DNA from: Planctomycetaceae bacterium
Lineage (GTDB): Bacteria; Planctomycetota; Planctomycetia; Pirellulales; JAEUIK01
Reading direction: 5' to 3'
Assembly (NCBI GenBank): GCA_015493185.1
Contig: WGDQ01000434.1
Coordinates: 1-8,944 of the forward strand
Length of the DNA: 8,944 bases
Positions 1 through 6,815 of the stretch are shown in pieces (the first letter of the stretch is position 1; each line of letters starts with the position of its first letter). The notes beneath the pieces were generated by a model. It saw nothing but the letters and a program-made list of their open reading frames with translations. It was not told the DNA's origin and made no database searches. A program made the position numbers and the translations under genes.

Positions 1-414
1 ATCGTGTGGTGCAAAATGATGCGGAGACGGCCGCAATACCTGATTTGCGTGGGGGAAACACGGTAAACGCTCGCTTACTGTTCTCGCACAAGGTCCGCTA
101 TTCAGATCAGAGATTTCGCGTCTCGTATACTTCGCTTGTTTCCCGAGTCGCGGGGTGTCTGAAAGTTTTCTGGCCGTGCATAACGTGGCAGGCGTTGTGT
201 CAAGCGGGAACCGACTCGCGCCGGATGACGCAGCCAGAAAATTTAAGGGATGCTTCATAAACGCCGCATGAGCCGTCGTTTGTTGTTGCAACGATGGCGA
301 AGGCCCGTTGTGCTGCGTCGCTCGGCCACGTCGAACGGAAATGCGACTGTCCTCACGACGCGATAGCGTGCCGGCGAGGTGGCCGAAAGAAACCTTGCAC
401 GAGAGGCAGGCTGC
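1..414. other. Gene-free left edge before the hydrolase gene
   Basis: No reading frame here resembles a known protein. The longest one (plus strand, 6-260) has a composition with no domain signature and no plausible ribosome site. A short Arg-rich frame at 250-366 (38 codons) follows an AAGGG directly abutting its ATG, which is too close to be a good ribosome site, so I do not call it. A TATACT hexamer at 126-131 on the plus strand could be a -10 element, but I see no matching -35 at 16-18 bp. The stretch may hold the promoter and leader of the hydrolase gene that starts at 415. Confidence 0.5.
126..131 (+). promoter_or_regulatory. Possible -10 element (TATACT)
   Basis: TATACT lies within CGTATACTTCG. 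The same 11-mer occurs again at 8429-8439, also in an intergenic stretch on the plus strand. No good -35 hexamer sits at normal spacing, so this rests on the -10 alone and on the repeated context. If it is real, it would transcribe toward the alpha/beta hydrolase with a leader of nearly 300 nt. Confidence 0.2.
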
Positions 415-1167
415 ATGTGGCTCGAAACGTCACTGGTGTTTTTTCCTACGCGTTATCCTGATGGCGATTGGGACGACAGACCGAACGGTGCAGAAGACGT
501 GTGGTTCGACACCGCCGATGGTGTGCGCCTGCACGCCTGGTTTGTGCCCTGCGAACGCCCGGTGGCCGTGCTCCTCTTTGCGCACGGAAACGCCGGCAAC
601 TTGAGCGATCGGGCATTTTTGCTCGAACGGCTTCGGCGTCTCGGCGCGGCGGTGATGATCTTCGATTATCGCGGCTACGGGCGGAGCGAGGGCACACCGA
701 GCGAGAAGGGCGTGTATCTCGATGTTCGCGCGGCTGCCGAGGCGTTGGCCCGAAGGGCCGGCGTGCGGCGAAGCGATCTCGTGCTACTGGGGCGTTCGTT
801 GGGAGGGGCCGCTGTGGTCGACCTGGCGGCCGAAGAAGCGGTGCGCGGGTTGGTGCTGGAGAGTACGTTCACGTCATTGACCGATGTGGCCGCTTATCAC
901 TTTCCGTGGCTGCCGGTGCGACACATGATGCGCATGCGCTTCGACACGGCCAGCAAGATCGGCAGTTGCCGCTGCCCGCTTTTGCAGAGCCATGGTACGG
1001 CTGACACGATTGTGCCGTTTTCTTTAGGTCGGCAGCTTTTCGAGTTGGCGAACGATCCCAAGCGATTCTTGACATTCGATGGGCTCGATCACAATGATCC
1101 ACCGCCGCGTTGGTACGACGCGGAGCTGCTCGACTTCCTCCGCAGCGTTTCGCCATCGCATGCATAG
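415..1167 (+). CDS. Alpha/beta hydrolase (serine hydrolase, BEM46/YqkD-like)
   Basis: A 250-residue alpha/beta hydrolase of unknown substrate, likely an esterase- or peptidase-like serine hydrolase. Visible features are an HGNAGN oxyanion-type loop (residues 58-63), the nucleophile elbow GRSLGG with Ser128, the acid Asp197 in HGTADTIVP and the catalytic His226 in GLDHND. The triad is therefore complete and correctly ordered. The fold fills the whole chain with no extra domain. The opening MWLETSLVFFPTRYP is typical of the short cytoplasmic or membrane-associated BEM46-like group, and I see no signal peptide. I chose the ATG at 415 because GAGAGGCAGG lies 4 nt upstream and family similarity begins there; an in-frame GTG at 379 would add 12 unlikely residues. 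The gene is convergent with the cpYpsA-family gene and appears monocistronic. The fold is certain, the substrate is not. Confidence 0.9.
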   Translation: MWLETSLVFFPTRYPDGDWDDRPNGAEDVWFDTADGVRLHAWFVPCERPVAVLLFAHGNAGNLSDRAFLLERLRRLGAAVMIFDYRGYGRSEGTPSEKGVYLDVRAAAEALARRAGVRRSDLVLLGRSLGGAAVVDLAAEEAVRGLVLESTFTSLTDVAAYHFPWLPVRHMMRMRFDTASKIGSCRCPLLQSHGTADTIVPFSLGRQLFELANDPKRFLTFDGLDHNDPPPRWYDAELLDFLRSVSPSHA

Positions 1168-1381
1168 CCGCAATGGGTTCGATTGCATTGATGCGTGCGA
1201 ACGTCCATGCTGCTCTATCTATTTCGCGTTCGAACAGTGCAACGTCCGACCAACACTGGCAGCTAAAATCTATGTCCTGATATGGCGAGTGCTACAGCAG
1301 GGCACTCGATCGTGTGTGAGGCGATGGCGCGACGCGAACAAAACAAGACCAGGGTACGGTCGTGCCGTGTTGGCAGGAAGC

Positions 1382-1413
1382 AGGCGAGTCGAACAAAGCG
1401 GGCTAACTCGCCT
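1382..1413. terminator. Inverted repeat between convergent genes, terminator-like
   Basis: AGGCGAGT (1382-1389) and ACTCGCCT (1406-1413) form a perfect 8-bp stem with a 16-nt loop. It spans the TAG stop (1403-1405) of the minus-strand cpYpsA-family gene. It sits where two convergent transcripts would end, but neither strand has a T-run after the stem, so it is not a classical intrinsic terminator. The rest of 1168-1402 shows nothing I can identify. Confidence 0.25.
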
Positions 1414-1882
1414 CGGGGAGCAGCACGCGGAGCAGGTAGTCATGTGCCGCTTTGCGTATGCCGGGCGAATGGCTTTCTCGCGGACCTGCCACGTTTAAGG
1501 TTTTCACACCACGGCGCACGAGCCATTCTCTCACTTCTTGTGCTGGGCTGGGATCGTCCAGATCGATCACCAGCAGTGGTTTCCCGTGGCGTAACGCCAT
1601 TCGCTGGGTTTCTTTCGTTCCGCCGGTGAGCGGCCCGCGGCAAAGGATGAGCGTGGCATCAGAATCGACCACATTTCGTTCCGTTCGAACTTGATAGTCG
1701 GCAGAATCCGTTTCTTGGAGAGGATATATTTCTGGAATACGGCCGTCTTCGGCCCGACGTCCTTTAGGACACCATCCGCCGGCTGCAATGCCTGCTTCGA
1801 TCGCGGCATCGAGCGTGCCGCGATCGACGCCGGTTTGCCCGCCACTGACGATCTTTTGAACGACGCTTGAATGTGTGCCCAT
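1403..1882 (-). CDS. Rossmann-fold protein, cpYpsA / putative molybdenum carrier family
   Basis: A 159-residue single-domain protein of the circularly permuted YpsA family (often labelled 'putative molybdenum carrier', related to the SLOG/LOG nucleotide-binding Rossmann proteins). Family hallmarks in order are VSGGQTGVDRGTLDAA (residues 12-27, the phosphate-binding loop), GGWCPKGRRAEDG (35-47), RTERNVVDSDATLI (66-79) and GPLTGGTKET (83-92). The domain occupies the entire chain. No member has a firmly known reaction; binding of a nucleotide or nucleotide-derived ligand is inferred from the fold, and the 'molybdenum' label is weak. I chose the ATG at 1882 because the fold starts a few residues later; an in-frame GTG at 1909 would add a cysteine-containing 9-residue extension. 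Neither start has a clear Shine-Dalgarno. It follows the LysM gene on the same strand after about 130 bp, so co-transcription is possible but not shown. Confidence 0.85.
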   Translation of the reverse strand: MGTHSSVVQKIVSGGQTGVDRGTLDAAIEAGIAAGGWCPKGRRAEDGRIPEIYPLQETDSADYQVRTERNVVDSDATLILCRGPLTGGTKETQRMALRHGKPLLVIDLDDPSPAQEVREWLVRRGVKTLNVAGPRESHSPGIRKAAHDYLLRVLLPEAS

Positions 1883-2014
1883 GGGCTGCGGTTCATTGCA
1901 CTCGCACACGGATTCAGCAACTCATGGCGCTATGGAGCGTTCAGTAGCAACCGGAGTTACCCGAAACTGGACTGCGTGCGTTTGCAGCAGTGGGGGCCTG
2001 TCGGTTGCCGGCGA

Positions 2015-3919
2015 TCAGTACCGACCGTCGAACGTTGCAGGTGGTTCTTTGGTCAGCGTCGCACGATCGCGTAGCGCGGGCAACAGCAGCCGAGTACCGG
2101 GCCGCAGATGATCCACTTCATCGCCAAGCACGTCGCGATTCATTTCGTAGATTTCTGTCCAACGGCTCGCATCGCCCAGTTCGTAGCGGGCGATGTCGAA
2201 CAATGTATCACCTTCTTCGACGACGTAGATTCGCTTGTCGCTATCCAACGCACGATTCGCCGAGACGCTGGGGGCGACGATGCGTCTTGCAGCCGGTTGT
2301 ACGATAGACGACCGTGCCTTGGGACAAAGCTGCGGATACGTCCTCACGAGGACATCGAGAGGAGGCGTTTCGATCACGTCGCCGGGGCGAAGGTGTTCCG
2401 GCTTGGGATGTTGCTTTCGATTATGCTCCTGCAAGGCCCTGAAAAAGGCTCCATCGCCATATATCCGTTGCGCGATTGTCCAAAAGCTGTCGCCGGTTTG
2501 GACCGTGTACCGTGTGCCCGGTCGCGCAAAGTGGTCGGTTGCCATATGGCTATCGGCCATCCCCGATACCCTGAAAGAGGACGATGGGCTCTGCTGGTAC
2601 CGCGGTGCTCGGCCCCCTTGATCCGTTGTGTCGACGTGAGGGCTCGTCGATGGCCTGGTTTCGAATTCGTGGTTCAGTGCGGTTTCTTGGCTACGTCGCG
2701 ACGAAGCATAGTCTTCGTAACGCGAAACAGGCCCTTGGGCTGACGGGTTTCGGTGGCCGGAACTGCCGGAACTCGGGGCGCTCAGCGCATGTTGCCGCTC
2801 GTAGGGTGTTAAACGAGATGGTGGCCGTGTGGAACCAGAGTAGCGCATAGGACCTGGGCGATATTCTTGCAATCGCTCCCCGTCTTCCCTGTCGCGATAC
2901 GATGGGACGTACGGCTCCGGGGGTGTATCTTCAGCGTCCGAGGGCAGGGTCTCAAGGGGCGCATCGGGTGTCGGCACATCGGTTGGTGAGTAGCGTTTGT
3001 CCTGATAGCGAAGCTGCTGCGGCTGGCTACTCGCCTGCGACGGCACATCGACGCCCGCTGCTAGAGGAGCATCTACATCGGCTGGCAACGGCGCTCGCGG
3101 GAAAGATGAGTCCGCGTGGCCATATCGTCCCGAGATTTCCTGACGTTTGTCACGATGACGATCGCCGATTGCTTCGGATTGTTCGAATGGGTTGTCTATT
3201 GCGGCATCCGTATGATGGGGGCGGTGGACAGGACTTGCTGCACTGTTTGGTGAGGAACTCACGGTTATGGTAGAGGACCCTACGGTGCCGGTGTCGGGAA
3301 TTCCGGGAGACGCACCGAGTGGTTCAGGCCTTGTCGATTCAGCCGGGGGCGGATCTGCATCGCGAGACGCCGCGTCGAGATCGTAAGAAGGCGGTCCTGC
3401 GACCGAAGCAACGGTTCCTGTGTTGTCGAGATGTTGGTGCGAGGCTATCGTGCGAGCACCTGCCAAGGCGGCATTGCCAATCGCAACATGGCTCTTATCT
3501 AGATGGTCAGAGGAATCCGATGTTGTCCCGGATGGTGCTCGAGGCGTTTCAGCGCTGCTAGCTCCGGATGCAATCTCCGTCTCAACAGGTTCTTCTGCGG
3601 ATTCCCAGACGGCGGGCACGGCTTGCTGGCCATCGGTTGCGTGACCTCGTTGTGATGAAGAACGTGTTTCTAGCACGGTAGGGGCCTCTTTGGCCACCGA
3701 CTGCCTGGCCGGTGCATGGCGCGCGGGCTCGGTTTCCGTCGCGAAGGCATTGGTCGCAGTAGATTCTTCGCGGCCTTGACCTTTCGCGGTGCCTTGCTCG
3801 GCAGAAAGCGTGGCTGCGCGGCCCGGCGCTCGGCCTGCGAGTCGGTCGAACAGTACGTAGAGGAACACGGCCAATAGAATGGCGATGATGCTCAGACCGA
3901 CTTTGACTTCCCGACCCAT
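2015..3919 (-). CDS. Membrane-anchored protein with two C-terminal LysM domains
   Basis: A 634-residue envelope protein. After MGREVK comes one hydrophobic segment (about residues 7-23, VGLSIIAILLAVFLYVL) followed by FDRLAGR, which reads as an uncleaved N-terminal anchor. Residues 30-465 are Ser/Pro/Thr/Asp/Arg-rich, without recognisable folds, and probably disordered. Two LysM domains end the chain: about 470-520 (YTVQTGDSFWTIAQRIYGDG to LRPGDVIETP) and about 564-614 (YVVEEGDTLFDIARYELGD to LRPGTRLLLP). LysM binds N-acetylglucosamine-containing glycans, so the protein likely tethers the membrane to peptidoglycan across a long flexible linker. The start at 3919 is well supported by AGGAGGTG six bases upstream; the frame is open 24 codons further up. 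It follows rsmH by 241 bp on the same strand, in a position normally held by ftsL and ftsI. It has no catalytic domain. The family function is not established. Confidence 0.88.
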   Translation of the reverse strand: MGREVKVGLSIIAILLAVFLYVLFDRLAGRAPGRAATLSAEQGTAKGQGREESTATNAFATETEPARHAPARQSVAKEAPTVLETRSSSQRGHATDGQQAVPAVWESAEEPVETEIASGASSAETPRAPSGTTSDSSDHLDKSHVAIGNAALAGARTIASHQHLDNTGTVASVAGPPSYDLDAASRDADPPPAESTRPEPLGASPGIPDTGTVGSSTITVSSSPNSAASPVHRPHHTDAAIDNPFEQSEAIGDRHRDKRQEISGRYGHADSSFPRAPLPADVDAPLAAGVDVPSQASSQPQQLRYQDKRYSPTDVPTPDAPLETLPSDAEDTPPEPYVPSYRDREDGERLQEYRPGPMRYSGSTRPPSRLTPYERQHALSAPSSGSSGHRNPSAQGPVSRYEDYASSRRSQETALNHEFETRPSTSPHVDTTDQGGRAPRYQQSPSSSFRVSGMADSHMATDHFARPGTRYTVQTGDSFWTIAQRIYGDGAFFRALQEHNRKQHPKPEHLRPGDVIETPPLDVLVRTYPQLCPKARSSIVQPAARRIVAPSVSANRALDSDKRIYVVEEGDTLFDIARYELGDASRWTEIYEMNRDVLGDEVDHLRPGTRLLLPALRDRATLTKEPPATFDGRY

Positions 3920-3925
3920 CGATGG

Positions 3926-3933
3926 CACCTCCT
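3926..3933 (-). promoter_or_regulatory. Strong ribosome binding site of the LysM gene
   Basis: The minus strand reads AGGAGGTG six bases before the ATG at 3919-3917, a near-perfect anti-16S match. It decides the start against the longer open frame. It is the only strong Shine-Dalgarno that I see in the window. Confidence 0.85.
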
Positions 3934-3936
3934 GGC

Positions 3937-4164
3937 CTATTTCACATGAAAGAAGATCCTGCAAGCGGGCCTGATCTCGGCAAGCGACCACGACCTGGTG
4001 ATAGACCCTATTCGGACCAAAGTGCCCAGCAAAATGCCTTTTGCCGGACAGCAGTCAATGAACCTGAAACGAGAGGAAACGTTGGTCCCTTTTTTCAAGA
4101 TGTGAGCGTTTCCTGTACGGTTGCGGTTGTTGTTTCTGTTTTGCCTCGCGTCGCTGCGAGTCAT
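3937..4164 (-). CDS. Questionable 75-codon ORF between rsmH and the LysM gene
   Basis: An ATG at 4164 overlaps the rsmH TGA as ATGA, and the frame closes with TAG at 3937, a few bases before the LysM ribosome site. It would therefore fill the gap exactly as a translationally coupled gene would. The product is basic and polar at its start (NRNNNRNRTG), with no membrane segment, coiled coil or domain that I recognise. It does not look like FtsL, which would be expected at this position. AGG is used several times for Arg, unlike the neighbouring genes, which argues against coding. I list it only because of its geometry. Confidence 0.2.
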   Translation of the reverse strand: MTRSDARQNRNNNRNRTGNAHILKKGTNVSSRFRFIDCCPAKGILLGTLVRIGSITRSWSLAEIRPACRIFFHVK

Positions 4165-5054
4165 TCATTGGCGGCTCTGGCTGCAACTCGAAACTTGGCA
4201 CTTCGAGCGCGGGGGTTCCTGGAGACCTCCTCTTCCGAGGGCCGGACCGGGCGTCGGGTAAGTACCTGCCAGCGTGGATCGTCGCGAAAGGCGCACTTGA
4301 CCAGACGATCTTCGAGTGAGTGGAACGTGATCACACCGAGCCGCCCGCCCGGTACAAGTACGTCAGGCATGCGATTTAGTGCCGCTTCCAAAGCTCCCAG
4401 TTCGTCGTTTACAGCAATGCGCAGCGCTTGAAATACGCGCGTGGCCGGATCGATGCGCGTCGGGCCACGGCCGCGAGGGACGCACGATCGAATGATTCGG
4501 GCCAATTGATCGGCGGTTCGAATCGGTTCGCGGCGTCGATGTTCGACGATTTTCCTCGCGATGCGGCGACTGTATCGTTCCTCCCCATAGCGGTAAAAAA
4601 GGTCGGCGAGCGACTGCACGCTTAGCCGTTGCAATAGGCGCCATGCGGGTTCGCCCTGATCGCGGTCAAATCGTAGATCGAGCGGCCCGGCGGCTTGAAA
4701 GCTGAATCCTCGTTCTGCATCGGCCAATTGATCGCTGGACAGCCCTAGGTCGAGCAAGATGCCGTTCACCGATTCGATTTCCAGTTGATCGAGCACCTCC
4801 GGCAGTTCGCGATAGTCGGCATGTACCAATGTGACGGGCAGGCCGGCCAAATGATGCTCGGCCCGTCGCAAAGCCGCCGCATCGCGATCCAGGGCGATCA
4901 AACGCCCCTGTGGTCCGATCCGCTCTGCCAGCGCGCGGGCGTGCCCGCCGCCACCAAGCGTACCGTCAACGACGATGTCTCCTGGCTGTGGGTTGAGCAG
5001 CCGCACGACCTCGTCCAGTAGCACAGGCACGTGGATCGAGGTTTGCTCGTTCAT
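4161..5054 (-). CDS. rsmH: 16S rRNA (cytosine(1402)-N(4))-methyltransferase RsmH
   Basis: RsmH (MraW) methylates N4 of C1402 in the ribosomal P site of 16S rRNA using S-adenosylmethionine. The 297 residues match the usual family length of about 300. Motifs in order are HVPVLLDEVV (8-17), the SAM loop DGTLGGGGHA (30-39), ALDRDAAAL (54-62), the motif LDLGLSSDQL (101-110), GFSF and PLDLRF (116-129), RIDPATRVFQALRIAVN (200-216), FHSLEDRLVK (244-253) and a C-terminal NPRARSAKFR (280-289). PLDLRF stands where most family members have PLDMRM. I chose the ATG at 5054 because the conserved HVPVL begins at residue 8; the open frame reaches a TTG at 5156, but that extension has no family similarity. There is no strong Shine-Dalgarno. 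In most bacteria the gene lies directly behind mraZ, whereas here 1.26 kb separates them. Confidence 0.97.
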   Translation of the reverse strand: MNEQTSIHVPVLLDEVVRLLNPQPGDIVVDGTLGGGGHARALAERIGPQGRLIALDRDAAALRRAEHHLAGLPVTLVHADYRELPEVLDQLEIESVNGILLDLGLSSDQLADAERGFSFQAAGPLDLRFDRDQGEPAWRLLQRLSVQSLADLFYRYGEERYSRRIARKIVEHRRREPIRTADQLARIIRSCVPRGRGPTRIDPATRVFQALRIAVNDELGALEAALNRMPDVLVPGGRLGVITFHSLEDRLVKCAFRDDPRWQVLTRRPVRPSEEEVSRNPRARSAKFRVAARAANE

Positions 5055-6314
5055 AGAACACGCTGCTCCGGCCGACGAACCGATACCGTGTGCCGTCATG
5101 CCAACGCACGGGCTTTCAACCGTCGACACATTGCGCGACGCAACCCTCCATAGCAAGGAGTGGCGTGCCAGGACAAGACGAATCCAACCATTCGTTTCTC
5201 GTGCCCGCGTCGCAAATGCTGGGGATTAGAGCCTTACGAGAAGATCCATTACCTCTCTGAAAACATATGGTCGCAGCAACAACGGCGACAAGTCGCAAGG
5301 CAGGGAATAAAGGGAAGGGAATGACAAACTTCGGAAGCGGAACAGGCTCAAGATGACATTGACCAGGGCAGCACCAGTACTGCCGGCGAAGACTGCGAAA
5401 ACTGCGGTGTGTGGCAAAGCTTACCAGGAAAGGGCATTTGAGAAATCGCGTGCTTTTCCGATAGCCCTCGGTGTGAGCGATGCGTCTCAGCACAGGTAGA
5501 ATTTGCTTTGTGCCGAAGAATCAACTGCCGCACTCGGCCGCAGGCCATTTGTGGCACTATGATTGAGCTGTGTCGACAGCGGGGGCATCGATGGCAATCT
5601 TTGCAAGCGGTGAGGTGCAAAACGCACGCTGCTGCGAGCAACGAATGCGTCCCCCGGCCGAACACGCCGCAACGCGGGCAGTGCCCGGTATGCAAGGATC
5701 GGTGCGCTCCGCTTCGGTTGGAATGCGTGGCGACAAGAGCGGCTGGTGCAATCGGACAGCATCGTGGTGCTGTTCCGAAGAAAGGAGCACCCTCCTCGGA
5801 CACGTCCGTGTGTCCGTGGAGAGGATGAGTGCTCGGCGGAACCGGCCGGTCGACAAAGGCGACCGCTCCTTCCGCACATTCCGCTGCAACGTCCCTGTCG
5901 CGCGGTGCCGCGAATCGCCCACGGAGATGGACAAGCCTCGTCGTGCGAAACGACAGTCGGTGGCCGCTGACTGTCGCCTGATTCGCGGCGAAACAACGCA
6001 ACGGACGGTTGCTACTGTTTCGGCGCCGCAGGCCACTTATTCTACGGATTGCCGCAACTCAATGGGAGAATGACATCTCTTTCTCGGCTTCTTTTTTTCT
6101 TCGAGCCAAATGCCCCGGCTGCCCGATGCTGGCGGTGTTTTTGAAAGCAGGGGCACACCAAGCCTGTGGCAAGCTACGAGGAACGTGGTATTTGCTGTTA
6201 CTGAGGCAATGCTTTTCCCCGTTTCGACCGATGTTCAGGCAATGCACCTTGAGAGAGGCACGCTGGCCAATGCCGTTGAGTCTGATAACAGGCGGAACGT
6301 TGGAAAAGGCGTTG
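5055..6314. other. 1.26-kb gap between mraZ and rsmH without a confident gene
   Basis: Several long open frames occur on both strands between about 5350 and 6070, but they overlap one another, are rich in Arg, Cys and His, and none matches a family that I know. Two have zinc-ribbon-like cysteine pairs: a plus-strand frame at 5508-5828 with GHRW and GQCPVCK, and a minus-strand frame at 5348-6001 with GHCPRCG and CHRCPRCRH. They cover the same DNA, and a short palindrome at 5675-5687 produces Cys-Pro codons on both strands, so at most one could be real. A minus-strand frame at 5226-5417 from a TTG encodes one hydrophobic stretch. The strongest signal is a series of inverted repeats at 5753-5976, listed separately. 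This may be a long rsmH leader, an RNA gene, or a decayed insertion. Confidence 0.5.
5753..5976. repeat. Cluster of five consecutive stem-loops, possible structured RNA
   Basis: Five potential hairpins follow one another. Stem 1 is 5753-5761 with 5768-5777 (nine pairs, one bulged T). Stem 2 is 5797-5803 with 5810-5816 (seven pairs, 6-nt loop). Stem 3 is nested: GCGGAA 5836-5841 with TTCCGC 5870-5875 outside CGGTCG 5847-5852 with CGACCG 5860-5865. Stem 4 is TCGCG 5898-5902 with CGCGA 5909-5913. Stem 5 is CGACAGTC 5951-5958 with GACTGTCG 5969-5976. Dyads do not reveal the transcribed strand. I found no hallmark of tmRNA, RNase P RNA or SRP RNA. GC-rich DNA gives some hairpins by chance, so this needs a covariation test. 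Confidence 0.35.
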
Positions 6315-6773
6315 TCATTCTTGATCGTTCACAACCCCTTGTCTAAAAGCAGCTTCCGCAATGGCGTCGTAATGGCCGACCCTTTCTTCACGGTAGCTGA
6401 ACCACCGTTTGCGATCCCAAAGTTCGAGATGGTCGTGAATACCCAATAAAATCACTTCCTTTTTTAGGGCGGCCATCTCCGCCAACCTGGCTGGAACTCG
6501 AATTCTGCCTTGGCGGTCGATCTCAGCAACTTCAGCCTGAGAAAAAAACATGCGACTGAAAGCGCGAACATCTTTCTGCGTCGGAGGCGCCTCGGCCAAT
6601 CTCTGTGACAAACGAGCGAACCCTTCAGGCGTGTAAAGTGCTAAGGAGCCGTCCGTTCCTGGAGCGATGTAAAAGGCTCCTCCCTGGCCTTCCACGGCCT
6701 CACGAAGACGTTTGGGAATCGCGATCCGCAGTTTTTCGTCGACCGTTCGTTCATACGTTCCGGTAAAGAGCAT
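6315..6773 (-). CDS. mraZ: Transcriptional regulator MraZ
   Basis: MraZ is a ring-forming DNA-binding protein that regulates the division and cell wall cluster, including its own promoter. The 152 residues hold two SpoVT/AbrB-like half-domains, each with the family's basic DNA-contacting segment: VDEKLRIAIPKRLR (11-24) and EIDRQGRIRVPARL (84-97). The opening MLFTGTYERT is characteristic of the family and sets the start at 6773; the open frame upstream to 6845 consists of promoter sequence. The C-terminal LGIHDHLELWDRKRW (110-124) is also typical. No Shine-Dalgarno is evident in the very short leader. Unlike most genomes, the next recognisable gene on this strand (rsmH) is more than 1.2 kb away, so mraZ may be transcribed alone. 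Autoregulation is strongly suggested by the box array just upstream of its ATG. Confidence 0.97.
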   Translation of the reverse strand: MLFTGTYERTVDEKLRIAIPKRLREAVEGQGGAFYIAPGTDGSLALYTPEGFARLSQRLAEAPPTQKDVRAFSRMFFSQAEVAEIDRQGRIRVPARLAEMAALKKEVILLGIHDHLELWDRKRWFSYREERVGHYDAIAEAAFRQGVVNDQE

Positions 6774-6779
6774 TGGATC

Positions 6780-6815
6780 GCCACAATTCCCCACTGGTCC
6801 CCACAGAGGCCCAAA
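6780..6815 (-). promoter_or_regulatory. MraZ operator: direct repeats of TGGGN at 10-bp period
   Basis: Read on the minus strand, four consecutive 10-mers are TTTGGGCCTC (6815-6806), TGTGGGGACC (6805-6796), AGTGGGGAAT (6795-6786) and TGTGGCGATC (6785-6776). The TGGG cores lie at 6813-6810, 6803-6800 and 6793-6790, with a degenerate TGGC at 6783-6780. Spacing is exactly 10 bp, one helical turn. E. coli MraZ is known to bind TGGGN direct repeats separated by 5 bp at its own promoter, which is the same geometry. The array overlaps the predicted transcription start and ends 6 bp before the mraZ ATG, so bound MraZ would block initiation. Confidence 0.85.

Noticed and set aside
379..414. N-terminal extension of the hydrolase from a GTG at 379
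   Set aside because: The 12 added residues do not resemble the family, and the ATG at 415 has a purine-rich GAGAGGCAGG at suitable spacing.
2108..3644. Plus-strand ORFs opposite the LysM gene
   Set aside because: They are antisense shadows of a well-supported gene with two LysM domains and a strong ribosome site.
5055..5156. 34-codon N-terminal extension of RsmH to a TTG at 5156
   Set aside because: The family starts just before the HVPVL motif, and the extension is dissimilar to known RsmH N-termini.
5226..5417. Minus-strand 63-codon ORF with one hydrophobic segment
   Set aside because: It starts only at TTG, has no ribosome site, and its C-terminal half is of arbitrary composition. It could be chance.
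5580..6000. Possible tmRNA, RNase P RNA or SRP RNA in the mraZ-rsmH gap
   Set aside because: I found no tRNA-like T-arm, no GAGGAAAGTCCGG-type RNase P core and no SRP apical-loop consensus on either strand.
5348..6073. Several long overlapping ORFs on both strands (for example 5348-6001 minus, 5557-6036 minus, 5570-6073 plus)
   Set aside because: They are mutually overlapping, Arg/Cys/His-rich, without recognisable domains, and are expected in GC-rich DNA with few stops.
6088..6103. T-rich run on the plus strand (CTTCTTTTTTTCTTC), considered as a terminator tail
   Set aside because: No GC-rich hairpin precedes it on the plus strand, and it lies on the strand opposite to mraZ and rsmH.
6059..6346. 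Short ORFs on both strands just downstream of mraZ
   Set aside because: They have no similarity to known proteins, and the plus-strand one runs into the end of mraZ in antisense.
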